64,000 nt of DNA, taken from NCBI GenBank assembly GCA_023443455.1, contig JAEZUE010000039.1, positions 62,001 to 126,000 of the forward strand, in the 5' to 3' direction. This DNA comes from Verrucomicrobiota bacterium. GTDB taxonomy: Bacteria > Verrucomicrobiota > Verrucomicrobiia > Opitutales > Opitutaceae. Shown one piece after another: positions 1 to 8,707 of the stretch. How positions within the stretch are numbered: the first letter of the stretch is position 1; every line of letters starts with the position of its first letter. The position numbers and the translations under genes are program-made. The notes beneath the pieces are model-generated. The model did not search any database. It saw nothing but the letters and a program-made list of their open reading frames with translations, and had not been told where the DNA came from.

Positions 1-2
1 AC

Positions 3-2726
3 GCTTTCGTGCATGTGGTCGGCGAGGTGCGCGACCAGCAGCCCTTCCGCTCGATCCACCTGCGCGACGACACCGGCCAGATCGAGGTGATCAGCGGGCA
101 GGCGATCCCCTGCCGGATCGGCGAGATGGTCGAGGCCGTCGGTTACCCCGAAATCTCCGGAACCCGGTGGCGGCTGGTCGGCGCACTCTACCGGCCGTCC
201 CGCTCCCGAGGCGAAAACCCGCCACCGGCCACCGCCGGCCTTCCCGTTCTCAAGGTCGCCTCGAAGATCCTCGAACTCGGCCCCGCCGAAGCCGACCGCC
301 ATTACCCCGTCACGCTCTCCGGCGTGGTCACCTGGTCCCATCCCGACTCCAACCTGCTCTATATCCAGGACTCGAGCGGCGGCATCACGATCCAGCTCGG
401 AGCCGGGGCGGGAAAAACCTACGAACCGGGCCGCAGCATCGTCGTTCGCGGCGTCACCACGCTCGGCGCCTACGCCCCGGCTGTGATTGCAGAGACCGTA
501 CAACGGATCGGCGACATGCCCATCCCCCAGGCGCAGACGATCTCGCTCGAGCACGCCCTCACCGGACAGGCCGAAGCCCAATGCGTCGAGCTGCGCGGTC
601 TGGTCCGCGCCGTGCACCGGGAAACGCCGTGGAACCGGCTCGAGGTGGCCACCGCCGCGGGCGACTTCTTCGCCTTACTCCCCGCCGCCGACGAGTTGTC
701 CGACTTCACCGGCGCCGCCGTTCGCATCCGCGGTGTCTGCGCCGCGGTGACCGACCACAAACGCCGCATCCTCGGCATCCGCGTCTGGGTACGCTCCCCC
801 GACGATATCCAAATCGAGGAGGCGGCCCCCACCGACCTGTTCGCCCTCCCCGTGCAGTCGCTCACCGAACTCGGCCGTTTCGGCGCGCCCCAGACCTCCG
901 AACGCCGGGTGCGCCTCTCGGGCGTGGTGCTCGCCCAACAACCCGGCCGCTGGATCCAAATCCAGGACGGCGACGTGAGCCTGCGGGTCCTCTACCGCGG
1001 GAAAGCGACCGTCTCCCCCGGCCGCATGCTCGACACCGTCGGCTACCTGAACCGCCAGGGCGGCCGCATGGTCCTGCGCGAAGCCGCAATCCGGCTCGGA
1101 GACGACGCCAAGCAGCCCTTCGCGCGCCGGTTCGACGGCAACCCGACCGTCGCACCCACGCTCGACGGTTTCCTCGTCCGGGCCGAAGGCCTCCTGATCA
1201 ACGCGATCCACCAGGGCGGGGAAACCCTCCTCGCCCTCCATGGGCGGGGCGGCATCTTCACCGTCTCGCTCGACGGCGCGCTTCCCCACGACCTGCCGCT
1301 GCAGAGCGCGATCGAGGCCGTCGGCCTCGTCGATGCGGTCTACGACGAGCGGGGGCAACATGCCGGCTACCAGATCCGCACCCGTTCGCCCGCCGACCTC
1401 GCCATCGTCCGGCGCCCGTCCTGGTTCACCCTCGGCCGAATCCAGGCTCTGGCGACAACCTTCGGCCTCGGCGGGCTCTTCGCCCTCCTGTGGGTCGCGG
1501 TGCTGAAACGTCGCGTTCGCCGCCAGACCGACCAGATCCGCGAGCAGATGCGCCGCGAAAACCACCTCGAGGAGGAGCTCCAGCGCGCCACCCGCCTCGA
1601 GTCCCTCGGCCTGCTCGCCGGCGGCATCGCGCACGACTTCAACAACCTGCTCACCGTCGTCATCGGCAACCTCTCGATGGCGACCCTCGGGGCCGAGATG
1701 GACGCCGAGGCGCGCGACCACGTGCGCGCCGCCAGCAAGGCGACGATGCGTGCGCGCGATCTCACGCAGCAGCTCCTGACCTTCGCGAAGGGCGGTTCCC
1801 CCGTGCGCACCGCCCTCAGCCTCACCGACCTGGTGCGCGAAGTCACCGAATTCGTGCTACGCGGGACCGGTGTCGGCTGCGAGTTTCGCTTCGCGCCCGA
1901 CCTGCTCCCGGCCCACGTCGACAAGGGCCAGATCAGCCAGGTCGTGCAGAACATCGTCATCAACGCGCTCCAGTCGATGCCACAGGGGGGCTTCGTGCAC
2001 ATCGGGGCCGACAACGAATTCATCGAGCCGGGCGCCAGCCGTCTGCTCGCGCCCGGTCGCTACCTGCGCGTCTCCATCGCCGACAACGGCAACGGCATCC
2101 CGGCCGAAAACCTCCCCCGCATCTTCGACCCCTATTTCACCACCAAACGCACCGGCAACGGCATCGGCCTGGCCACGGTCTATTCGATCGTCCGCAAACA
2201 CGGCGGCCTCATTTCCGTCGAGTCCACGGTCGGCACGGGCACCACATTCATCCTGCACCTTCCCGCCAGCACCGCCGCACCCGAGCCCACGCCGCCAACG
2301 GCCGAAGCCGAGACGGATGGCGCCACGCTCGAGGGCAAGGTGCTGCTGATGGACGACGAAGCCGAAATCCTCACCCTCGCCGCCCGCATGCTGCGACGGC
2401 TCGGGCTTTCGGTGCACACCGCCTCCGACGGCGCCGCTGCCGTCGCGGAATACCAGAAGGCCCACCACGCCGGCCAACCCTTCGACCTGGTCATCCTCGA
2501 CCTCACCGTCCCGGGCGGCATGGGCGGACTCCAGACCCTCGCGCTGCTGCGGAAATTCGACCCGACCGTCTGTGCCGTCGTCTCGAGCGGCTATTCGGAA
2601 GACGAGGTCATGGCCTCCTACCATTCCCACGGCTTCCGGGCGATGATCCCCAAACCCTATGGACTCGGGGACATCGCCCGCACCCTGCACCCGCTGCTCG
2701 GTCAGACCGCCAAGACGGCCGACTGA
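3..2726 (+). CDS. Hybrid sensor histidine kinase/response regulator (5' end outside window)
   Basis: Membrane-bound two-component sensor that autophosphorylates on His and passes phosphate to its own receiver. The reading frame is open to the left edge, so the true start lies upstream; GTG at 9 is only the first internal start. Residues 1-470 are repeated beta-rich segments resembling OB-fold modules (for example VTLSGVVTW and VRLSGVVLAQ units), probably the periplasmic sensor. One membrane segment lies near 475-498, followed by a basic stop and coiled coil. The HisKA H-box GGIAHDFNNLL is near 541, the ATPase G-boxes NGNGIPAE and GNGIGLATVY follow, and a C-terminal receiver has its acceptor Asp in LVILDLT near 830. 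No output domain is present, so a partner phosphotransfer protein or regulator elsewhere is implied. The signal sensed is unknown. Confidence 0.88.
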   Translation, partial: AFVHVVGEVRDQQPFRSIHLRDDTGQIEVISGQAIPCRIGEMVEAVGYPEISGTRWRLVGALYRPSRSRGENPPPATAGLPVLKVASKILELGPAEADRHYPVTLSGVVTWSHPDSNLLYIQDSSGGITIQLGAGAGKTYEPGRSIVVRGVTTLGAYAPAVIAETVQRIGDMPIPQAQTISLEHALTGQAEAQCVELRGLVRAVHRETPWNRLEVATAAGDFFALLPAADELSDFTGAAVRIRGVCAAVTDHKRRILGIRVWVRSPDDIQIEEAAPTDLFALPVQSLTELGRFGAPQTSERRVRLSGVVLAQQPGRWIQIQDGDVSLRVLYRGKATVSPGRMLDTVGYLNRQGGRMVLREAAIRLGDDAKQPFARRFDGNPTVAPTLDGFLVRAEGLLINAIHQGGETLLALHGRGGIFTVSLDGALPHDLPLQSAIEAVGLVDAVYDERGQHAGYQIRTRSPADLAIVRRPSWFTLGRIQALATTFGLGGLFALLWVAVLKRRVRRQTDQIREQMRRENHLEEELQRATRLESLGLLAGGIAHDFNNLLTVVIGNLSMATLGAEMDAEARDHVRAASKATMRARDLTQQLLTFAKGGSPVRTALSLTDLVREVTEFVLRGTGVGCEFRFAPDLLPAHVDKGQISQVVQNIVINALQSMPQGGFVHIGADNEFIEPGASRLLAPGRYLRVSIADNGNGIPAENLPRIFDPYFTTKRTGNGIGLATVYSIVRKHGGLISVESTVGTGTTFILHLPASTAAPEPTPPTAEAETDGATLEGKVLLMDDEAEILTLAARMLRRLGLSVHTASDGAAAVAEYQKAHHAGQPFDLVILDLTVPGGMGGLQTLALLRKFDPTVCAVVSSGYSEDEVMASYHSHGFRAMIPKPYGLGDIARTLHPLLGQTAKTAD

Positions 2727-2755
2727 GCCGATCGGGCGCACGCTTTGCCCGCGGA

Positions 2756-3298
2756 TCAACCGATCGGCGCGTTGCCGAACTTCGCCTTGTGCGTCGCGGA
2801 GACCGTTACGTACTTCTCCGCCAGATACTTGCCCTTCGCCCGCTCCTCCGGCGTGAGCGCGCGCACCACCTTCGCCGGCGAGCCCATCACCAGCGAGCCC
2901 GGGGGAATCTTCGTCCCGCCGGTCACCAGCGAGTTCGCCCCCACGATCGACTGGTCGCCGATCTCGGCGCCGTCGAGGATCGTGGCCTGCATGCCGATCA
3001 GGCACTCGTCGCCGATCGTGCACGCGTGGATCATCGCGGCGTGGCCGATCGTCGTGAACCGGCCGATCTTCACGCCGTAGTTGTCGGCCAGATGCACCAC
3101 CGTGCCGTCCTGCACGTTGCTGCCCTCCCCGACCTCGATGGTGTTGATGTCGCCGCGCAGCACGCAGTTGTGCCACACGCTCGACTTCGGCCCCAGCGTC
3201 ACGGCGCCGATCACGACGGCCCCGCGCGCCACGTACGCGCTCGGATCGACCTGCGGATCCTGTCCCAGAAATTTGCTCAAACGTTCTTCAACGGTCAT
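2756..3298 (-). CDS. Gamma-class carbonic anhydrase family protein (left-handed beta-helix)
   Basis: A 180-residue protein with the hexapeptide-repeat pattern of the gamma-carbonic anhydrase/YrdA/PaaY family: successive turns such as VVIGAVTLG, SSVWHNCVLRGD and VKIGRFTTIG. Conserved family features visible are the RGDINTIEVG stretch, the metal-ligand region around HLADNYG and IGHAAMIH, and the closing GSPAKVVR turn. These proteins are trimers binding Zn or Fe; many family members have unproven hydratase activity, so CO2 hydration is an inference. It converges on the kinase to its left and is divergent from the carboxyltransferase to its right (68 bp apart). A bicarbonate supplier beside a biotin-dependent carboxyl-transfer enzyme is a plausible functional link. 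Confidence 0.88.
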   Translation of the reverse strand: MTVEERLSKFLGQDPQVDPSAYVARGAVVIGAVTLGPKSSVWHNCVLRGDINTIEVGEGSNVQDGTVVHLADNYGVKIGRFTTIGHAAMIHACTIGDECLIGMQATILDGAEIGDQSIVGANSLVTGGTKIPPGSLVMGSPAKVVRALTPEERAKGKYLAEKYVTVSATHKAKFGNAPIG

Positions 3299-3366
3299 GG
3301 TTCATCCAACCTAGCTGGCCGGGTTTCCCGCCAGCAAACCCCAATCGCCGGCCTCGGCCCCTCCCG

Positions 3367-4908
3367 ATGAAAACCGCACCTGTCATCTTCAACAACATGG
3401 TGCTGCGCGATGGCCACCAATCGCTCGCCGCGACGCGCATGACCACCGCGCAGATGCTCCCCGCCTGCGCCGATCTCGATGCCCTCGGCTTCGGCGCCCT
3501 CGAAACCTGGGGCGGCGCCACGATCGACGCCTGTCTGCGCTTCCTCCACGAGAACCCCTTCGAGCGCCTCTCCGCCCTCAAGCGCGCCGCGCCGAAGACC
3601 CCGCAGATGATGCTGCTGCGAGGCCAGAACATCGTGCAATACACCTCGTTCCCCGACGACGTCGTCGAGGCCTTCGTGGCCGCCACGGCGGCGCGCGGGC
3701 TCGACATCTTCCGCGTCTTCGACGCGCTCAACGACGTCCGCAATCTCCGCACCGCGATCCACGCGGTGAAGCAGGCGGGCAAACACGCCCAAGGCGCGAT
3801 CTGCTACACCATCAGCCCGGTCCACACCGTCGCCAAATTCCTTTCGCTCGCCGAGGAGGTCGCCGCCCTCGGCTGCGACTCGATCTGCATCAAGGACATG
3901 GCCGGCCTCATCCAGCCCCACATCGCCGCCGCCCTGGTCAAGGGCATCAAGGAACGCACCCGACTGCCCGTCGTGCTCCACAGCCACGAGACCGCCGGAC
4001 TCGCCGCCGCCTCCTACCTCGCCGCCACCGCGGCCGGCGTCGACTGGATCGATACCTCGATTGCCCCCTTCGCCAACGGCACCGGCCAACCCGACACCCT
4101 CCGCATGCTCGCCGTGCTCGCGGGCGATCCGCGTTGCCCCGCCTACGACCGCGAACGCCTCGTGCGCCTCGGGCACCACTTCGAAAAGGTGTACGCCGAG
4201 CTGGGCAAGTTCACCAGCCCCGCCAACGAACGCACCGACACCGCCACCCTCGCGTATCAGGTTCCCGGTGGCATGCTCAGCAACTTCCGCAACCAGCTCA
4301 AGGAGCAGAAGATGGCCGACCAGCTCGACGCCGTGCTCGCCGAGATCCCCTACGTGCGCGAATGCCTCGGCTGGATCCCGCTCGTCACCCCCACCTCCCA
4401 GATCGTCGGCACCCAGGCCATGCTCAACGTGAAGTTCGGCCGTTGGAAGAACATCGCCCAGCCCACCGCCGATGTCGTGCTCGGCAAGTACGGACGCACC
4501 CCCGGGCCGGTGGATCCCGACCTGCTCGCCGCGGTCGAGAAGCAGACCGGCCTGAAGCGCTCCGAGAACCGCCTCGCCGATCTGCTCCCTGCGCGCATGC
4601 CCGCCCTGAAGGCCGAGCTCGCCGCCAAAGGATTCCCCGACACCGACGAGTTCGCCGTCCTCCACGCCATGTTCCCGCAGGAACTGGAGAAATTCCTCCG
4701 ACCGGCCACCATGCCCGCTCCCAGTGCCGATCCCAGGGTCGAGCCGGCTCGCTCCCACTCCGCCCCCACGACCGAGACGGCACCTGCGGTCGGCGGCACC
4801 TTCGCGGGCGACCCCGACGTGCACCCGATCGGAGCCCCCTGCCACTACGCGCTCACGATGGCCGGCCACCGTTACGACATCGGCGTCGTCGAACTCGAAC
4901 ACGACTGA
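3367..4908 (+). CDS. Biotin-dependent carboxyltransferase (oxaloacetate decarboxylase alpha / transcarboxylase 5S / PycB-type), no biotinyl domain
   Basis: A 513-residue TIM-barrel carboxyltransferase that would move carboxyl between biotin and pyruvate/oxaloacetate. Visible family motifs: LRDGHQSLAATR near the N-terminus (most relatives have RDAHQS), LETWGGATIDACLRFL, LLRGQNIVQY, the carbamylated-Lys segment SICIKDMAGL, the metal ligands in LHSHETAG, PGGMLSNFRNQL and TPTSQIVGTQA. Overall it looks closest to transcarboxylase 5S and OadA. A variable Pro/Ala-rich linker follows near 450, then one strand (YALTMAGHRYDIGVVEL) that in OadA leads into the biotinyl domain, but the protein stops there: no biotinylation motif (MKM) is present. 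A separate biotin carrier must be used. Exact substrate not determinable. Confidence 0.85.
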   Translation: MKTAPVIFNNMVLRDGHQSLAATRMTTAQMLPACADLDALGFGALETWGGATIDACLRFLHENPFERLSALKRAAPKTPQMMLLRGQNIVQYTSFPDDVVEAFVAATAARGLDIFRVFDALNDVRNLRTAIHAVKQAGKHAQGAICYTISPVHTVAKFLSLAEEVAALGCDSICIKDMAGLIQPHIAAALVKGIKERTRLPVVLHSHETAGLAAASYLAATAAGVDWIDTSIAPFANGTGQPDTLRMLAVLAGDPRCPAYDRERLVRLGHHFEKVYAELGKFTSPANERTDTATLAYQVPGGMLSNFRNQLKEQKMADQLDAVLAEIPYVRECLGWIPLVTPTSQIVGTQAMLNVKFGRWKNIAQPTADVVLGKYGRTPGPVDPDLLAAVEKQTGLKRSENRLADLLPARMPALKAELAAKGFPDTDEFAVLHAMFPQELEKFLRPATMPAPSADPRVEPARSHSAPTTETAPAVGGTFAGDPDVHPIGAPCHYALTMAGHRYDIGVVELEHD

Positions 4909-5190
4909 GCGCGAAGCGGCCGCCGGGCGGGACGGCGCTGCCGCGCCCGCGGCCCGCGACGCCCCTCCGGCATACCCGAGGCACCGATACAGACGACGGT
5001 GGCGCGAGGCTGCGGGCCTTGCCGCCTGCGGCGCGGCATGACTCCCCACGGCGCGCCCGGCCGGCGCCAGTCCACCGGCGTCCCAGATTTGGGATTCTCC
5101 TGTCCCCGGACTGCGGCCGGAACGACGGATCGCATAAACCGACCAAGTTTTAAGCCATTTCCGAACAACGACTTACGCGAGTCGATCAAC
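4909..5190. other. Intergenic stretch without a supported gene
   Basis: About 280 bases between the carboxyltransferase and the sigma-54 promoter. The left two thirds are very GC-rich and carry short ORFs that look like shadows; the right third is AT-richer, as expected for an upstream activator-binding region. I see no clear long inverted repeat that would define an NtrC-type enhancer. Confidence 0.4.
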
Positions 5191-5207
5191 TTGGCACGCT
5201 CACTGCA
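5191..5207 (+). promoter_or_regulatory. Sigma-54 (RpoN) -24/-12 promoter
   Basis: The sequence TTGGCACGCTCACTGCA matches the RpoN consensus YTGGCACGrNNNTTGCW at all but two positions. The invariant GG (-24) and GC (-12) are correctly spaced. The predicted start is near 5218, 17 nt before ATG 5235, which rules out the in-frame ATG at 5211 as the translation start. The next genes include a sigma-54-dependent activator, so autoregulation is likely. Confidence 0.75.
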
Positions 5208-5234
5208 ATCATGGTGGCTCACTCAACTTCTACC

Positions 5235-5507
5235 ATGAAAACAACTCGCACCATCCTCGCCTCCATCATCGCCGTGATCGCCTCGTACCTCATCGCTCGG
5301 GGCCTGTCCCATCTGGCGCTCCCCATCGCCGAAGTCTTCGAGTACGGAGTCGGCTCGATGGTCGCCCTCGGCCTCATCGCCATGAGCGTGGCCCAGCCCT
5401 ACCGGCCGTTGCCCTCCGGCAAAACCGAAAAGCCCGCCGCCACCGGCATCCATCCGATGCGGCGCAACCGGGTCCCTTACCGCCCGCGCTTGTCGCACGC
5501 CGCCTGA
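5235..5507 (+). CDS. Small inner-membrane protein of unknown function, first gene after the sigma-54 promoter
   Basis: A 90-residue protein. ATG 5235 (MKTTRTILASIIAV) is chosen because an in-frame ATG at 5211 would precede the predicted transcription start. Two hydrophobic segments are visible: one near 7-24 (ILASIIAVIASYLIARG) and one near 40-57 (VGSMVALGLIAMSV). A short basic, proline-containing tail follows (MRRNRVPYRPRL). No family recognised. It is the promoter-proximal gene of a cluster with an NtrC-type activator and an NtrY-type kinase, so it may be an envelope stress or phage-shock-like effector, or a modulator of the kinase. That is inference only. A hairpin at 5581-5603 follows it. 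Confidence 0.6.
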   Translation: MKTTRTILASIIAVIASYLIARGLSHLALPIAEVFEYGVGSMVALGLIAMSVAQPYRPLPSGKTEKPAATGIHPMRRNRVPYRPRLSHAA

Positions 5508-5580
5508 GCCGAACCCCTTCACTGCGTAGTTGGCATCCGGTTTCACCGCCGCCACATGGAGCCCGCTCCGACGGCGGGGC

Positions 5581-5603
5581 GATGCGCCGGAACCCGGCGC
5601 ATC
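5581..5603 (+). terminator. Strong hairpin between micro-protein and activator gene (possible partial terminator)
   Basis: Ten-base perfect stem GATGCGCCGG / CCGGCGCATC with a 3-nt loop. There is no clear U-tract after it (GTCACCGTCTTCG), so it may be an attenuator or an RNA-stability element that gives the first gene more transcript than the regulatory genes behind it. Confidence 0.4.
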
Positions 5604-5680
5604 GTCACCGTCTTCGCTCCAGTTGACTCATCCCCCCGCCCGCCGCAGCTTCGCCCCCGCAACCCGATCCCCACCCAACG

Positions 5681-7039
5681 ATGAGCACCCCAGCCCGCCT
5701 CCTCGTCGCCGACGACCAAGCCGACATCCTCGAAGCCCTCCGCCTGCTCCTCAAGGGCGAAGGCCACCAGGTCGAAACCGTCAAGACCCCCCAGGGCGTC
5801 CTCAAGGCCCTCGAGTCGCGCGACTTCGACCTGCTGATCATGGACCTCAACTACACGCGCGACACCACCTCCGGGCAGGAGGGCCTCGACCTCCTCCAGC
5901 GCATCCGCAATCTCGATTCAACGCTGCCGGTCGTCGTCATCACCGCGTGGGGCACCGTCGACATCGCCGTCGAGGCCATGCGCCGCGGCGCCCGCGATTT
6001 CGTCACCAAGCCCTGGGACAACGCCCGCCTGCTCGCCACCGTCGCCACCCAGGTCGAGCTCGCCTCGGCCGTGCGCCGCTACCAGCGCCTCGAGCAGGAA
6101 AACGAGGTGCTGCGCGGCAAGGGCGGCCCGAAGCTCATCGCCGACTCCCCCGCGATGCGCCCCGTGCTCGAGCTCATCTCCCGCGTCGGCCCGTCCGACG
6201 CCAACGTCCTCATCACCGGCGAGAACGGCACCGGCAAGGGCGTCGTGGCCGAGGCGCTCCACGCCGTATCGCCGCGCGCGCGCAAGCCGTTGCTCACCGT
6301 CAACATGGGCGGGCTGCCCGAGGGCATCTTCGAGAGCGAGCTCTTCGGCCACGTGAAGGGCGCCTTCACCGACGCCAAGACCGACCGCGCCGGCCGCTTC
6401 GAACTGGCCGACGGCGGCACGCTCTTCATGGACGAGATCGGCAACATCCCGCTCTCCCAACAGAACAAGCTCCTGCGTACCCTCGAGACCGGCGAGTTCG
6501 AGAAGGTCGGTTCCTCGCGTACCCAGCGCGCCAATGTCCGCATCATCTCCGCCACCAACGCCGACCCGCTCGCCGAGGTCGCCGCCGGCAAGTTTCGCCA
6601 GGACCTGCTCTTCCGCCTCAACACGATCGAGATCCACCTCCCGCCGCTGCGCGAACGCCCCGAGGACATCGCTCTGCTCGCCCACTTCTTCCTGAAGGAG
6701 CACGTCGAGCACTACCGCAAGACGATCACCGGCTTCGAGGACACCGCCATCGTGGCGATGAAATCCTGCGCCTGGCCCGGCAACGTGCGCCAACTCGACC
6801 ACGCCGTCGAGCGCGCGGTGCTCATGTGCCAGGGCAAGGCCATCCGCGCCGCCGATCTCGGCCTGCAGGCCGGCGCCGAAGCCACCGCGCGAGTCGACGA
6901 CATGAGTCTCGAGGAAGTGGAGGCGTTCCTCATCAAGAAGGCCCTCGCCCGCCACGAAGGCAACGCCCGCAAAGCCGCCGAAGCCCTCGGCCTGAGCCGC
7001 AGCGCCTTCTACCGCCGGCTCGAACGGTATGGTCTGTAA
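5681..7039 (+). CDS. Sigma-54-dependent response regulator (NtrC/NtrX family)
   Basis: A 452-residue transcription activator that remodels RpoN polymerase by ATP hydrolysis. Receiver domain at 1-125 with acceptor Asp in LLIMDLN (about residue 53) and Lys in VTKPWD. AAA+ domain at about 145-385 with Walker A GENGTGKG near 180, Walker B GTLFMDE and the sigma-54 contact loop GAFTDA near 226, where most relatives have GAFTGA. C-terminal Fis-type helix-turn-helix: GNARKAAEALGLSRSAFYRRL. Its partner kinase is downstream at 7308 and a sigma-54 promoter is upstream at 5191, so positive autoregulation is likely. The variant GAFTDA is seen directly; whether it affects activation is unknown. Confidence 0.93.
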   Translation: MSTPARLLVADDQADILEALRLLLKGEGHQVETVKTPQGVLKALESRDFDLLIMDLNYTRDTTSGQEGLDLLQRIRNLDSTLPVVVITAWGTVDIAVEAMRRGARDFVTKPWDNARLLATVATQVELASAVRRYQRLEQENEVLRGKGGPKLIADSPAMRPVLELISRVGPSDANVLITGENGTGKGVVAEALHAVSPRARKPLLTVNMGGLPEGIFESELFGHVKGAFTDAKTDRAGRFELADGGTLFMDEIGNIPLSQQNKLLRTLETGEFEKVGSSRTQRANVRIISATNADPLAEVAAGKFRQDLLFRLNTIEIHLPPLRERPEDIALLAHFFLKEHVEHYRKTITGFEDTAIVAMKSCAWPGNVRQLDHAVERAVLMCQGKAIRAADLGLQAGAEATARVDDMSLEEVEAFLIKKALARHEGNARKAAEALGLSRSAFYRRLERYGL

Positions 7040-7067
7040 CAATTCCCAAATACACGCTCGTCAGCTC

Positions 7068-7250
7068 ATGAAACACAAAATCGGTCTGGCCCTGGGAATA
7101 GGCCTGGGGCGCGCGGTCTACGAATGCGCTCGGCGGGGCTTCAGTAGCATCGACTGGACTGGCGTGGCGTTCGTTGCCGCCATCTCGTTGCTCCTTCTTC
7201 GATTCATTCCGACCGGGCCGTCCAGCGCGCGACGTTTAAAGGCCATCTAG
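7068..7250 (+). CDS. Small membrane protein (60 aa) between activator and kinase
   Basis: ATG 7068 gives MKHKIGLALGIGLGRAVYEC..., 60 residues, 28 bp after the activator stop. The longer frame from 7029 overlaps the activator and is rejected. An N-terminal Gly-rich hydrophobic segment is followed by a clear membrane span near 30-48 (GVAFVAAISLLLLRFI) and a short basic tail. No family recognised. It is the second micro-membrane protein of this operon. A 6-bp hairpin (7251-7268) follows directly. Codon usage resembles its neighbours less well than the large genes, but position and spacing support a real gene. Confidence 0.5.
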   Translation: MKHKIGLALGIGLGRAVYECARRGFSSIDWTGVAFVAAISLLLLRFIPTGPSSARRLKAI

Positions 7251-7307
7251 GGTTCGGCTCGGCGAACCTGCCTCACCTCCCCAATCATTAGTCTCGCTCA
7301 GCGCCCA

Positions 7308-8684
7308 TTGGCGCCCTCCCCCGTGCCCCCCGAGCCAACCAGTCCCCAGCGTCGCCGCAAATCAGAGACTCCGTTCGACCGGCGCCTGCTGTGGATCACG
7401 CTCGCCTCGGGTGCACCGGCCGTGGCCACGGCGATGACGTTGCTCCTCGTCGATGAATTCACCGCCCGGACACGCTGGACGCTCGGGCTCCTCGTTGTCG
7501 GCTGCTGGTTCTTCGGCGCGCTGATGGTGCGCGAGCGCATCGTGCGCCCGCTCCAGACCATCTCGAACCTGCTCGCCGCCCTGCGCGAGGGCGACTTCTC
7601 GATCCGCGCCCGCGGCAGCAATCCCGACGACCCGCTCGGCGGCGTGCACGCCGAGATCAACTCGCTGAGCACCACCCTGCGCGAGCAACGACTTGTCGCG
7701 ATGGAGGCCACCGCCCTCCTGCGCACCGTCATGGCCGAGATCGATGTCGCCATCTTCGCCTTCGACGAGTCCGGCCGATTGCGCCTGATCAACCGCTCCG
7801 GCCAGGAACTGCTCGCCCAGCCGGCCGAACGCGTCATCGGCCGCAGCGCCGCCGAACTCGGGCTCGACGTCTGCCTCGGGGGCGACGCCACCCGGTTGCT
7901 GCCGTTGGCCTTCCCGGGAGGCCAGGGGCGCTGGGGCATGCGCCGCACCTCGTTCCGCGAGCGCGGCCTGCCCCACCATCTCGTCGTCATCGCGGATCTG
8001 ACACACGCGTTGCGCGACGAGGAGCTCAAGGCCTGGCAGAAACTCGTCCGCGTGATCGGTCACGAGCTCAACAACTCCCTCGCGCCGATCAAGTCCCTCG
8101 CCGGCAGCCTCACGACGATGCTCAAGCGCCGTCCCGACGACTGGGAGGAGGACATGCAGCGCGGCCTCGACATCATCGCCAGCCGGGCGGAGGGGCTTTC
8201 GCGTTTCATGGAGGCCTACGCCCGCCTGGCCCGCCTGCCGCAGCCCACGCTCGCCTCGGCCGATCTCTGCGCTCTGGTTCGCCGGGTCGCCTCGCTCGAG
8301 GCGCGGGTGCCCGTCGCAATCGCAGATTGCCCGCAACTCACGCTCGCGATCGATGCGGCGCAGATCGAACAGCTTCTCATCAACCTCTTCAAGAATGCGG
8401 CCGAGGCCGCGCTCGAGACCGGCGGCGGCATCCATGTCAGCTGGTCGACCAACGCCCACGAGGCCGAGGTCCGCATCGAGGACGACGGTCCGGGCATCGC
8501 CAACCCGAGCAATCTCTTCGTGCCCTTCTTCACGACCAAGCCGGGCGGCTCCGGCATCGGCCTGGTGCTCTGCCGCCAGATCGCGGAGAACCACGGCGGC
8601 AGCCTCAGCCTGACCAACCGCGAGGGACGCCCCGGCGGCTGCGCGAAGCTGCGCCTGCCGTTGCCGCACCGCGCAGAAGCCTGA
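7308..8684 (+). CDS. NtrY-type sensor histidine kinase
   Basis: Membrane kinase paired with the activator at 5681. Two membrane segments lie near 24-44 and 53-70, then a HAMP domain (VRERIVRPLQTISNLLAAL), a PAS domain at about 145-215, the H-box VIGHELNNSLAPIK (His near 251), and ATPase boxes NLFKNAAEA, DDGPGI and GSGIGLVLCRQI. Start is TTG 7308; GTG 7323 in frame is an alternative, and neither has a good ribosome site. Architecture TM-HAMP-PAS-HisKA-HATPase is that of NtrY. The ligand is unknown; there is almost no periplasmic domain, so it may sense membrane state or a small membrane partner such as the two micro-proteins beside it. Confidence 0.9.
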   Translation: MAPSPVPPEPTSPQRRRKSETPFDRRLLWITLASGAPAVATAMTLLLVDEFTARTRWTLGLLVVGCWFFGALMVRERIVRPLQTISNLLAALREGDFSIRARGSNPDDPLGGVHAEINSLSTTLREQRLVAMEATALLRTVMAEIDVAIFAFDESGRLRLINRSGQELLAQPAERVIGRSAAELGLDVCLGGDATRLLPLAFPGGQGRWGMRRTSFRERGLPHHLVVIADLTHALRDEELKAWQKLVRVIGHELNNSLAPIKSLAGSLTTMLKRRPDDWEEDMQRGLDIIASRAEGLSRFMEAYARLARLPQPTLASADLCALVRRVASLEARVPVAIADCPQLTLAIDAAQIEQLLINLFKNAAEAALETGGGIHVSWSTNAHEAEVRIEDDGPGIANPSNLFVPFFTTKPGGSGIGLVLCRQIAENHGGSLSLTNREGRPGGCAKLRLPLPHRAEA

Positions 8685-8704
8685 TCGGCCGGGCCCGGGG
8701 CCGA
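8685..8704. terminator. Hairpin between convergent genes
   Basis: Stem TCGGCC / GGCCGA around a GC-rich loop, starting one base after the kinase stop codon and ending just before the convergent oxidoreductase gene. No U-tract on either side, so function as a terminator is weakly supported. Confidence 0.3.
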
Positions 8705-8707
8705 CGC

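Noticed and set aside
167..3370. 1067-aa plus-strand frame overlapping the first kinase and carbonic anhydrase
   Set aside because: Low-complexity Arg/Pro translation, shadow of real genes in other frames.
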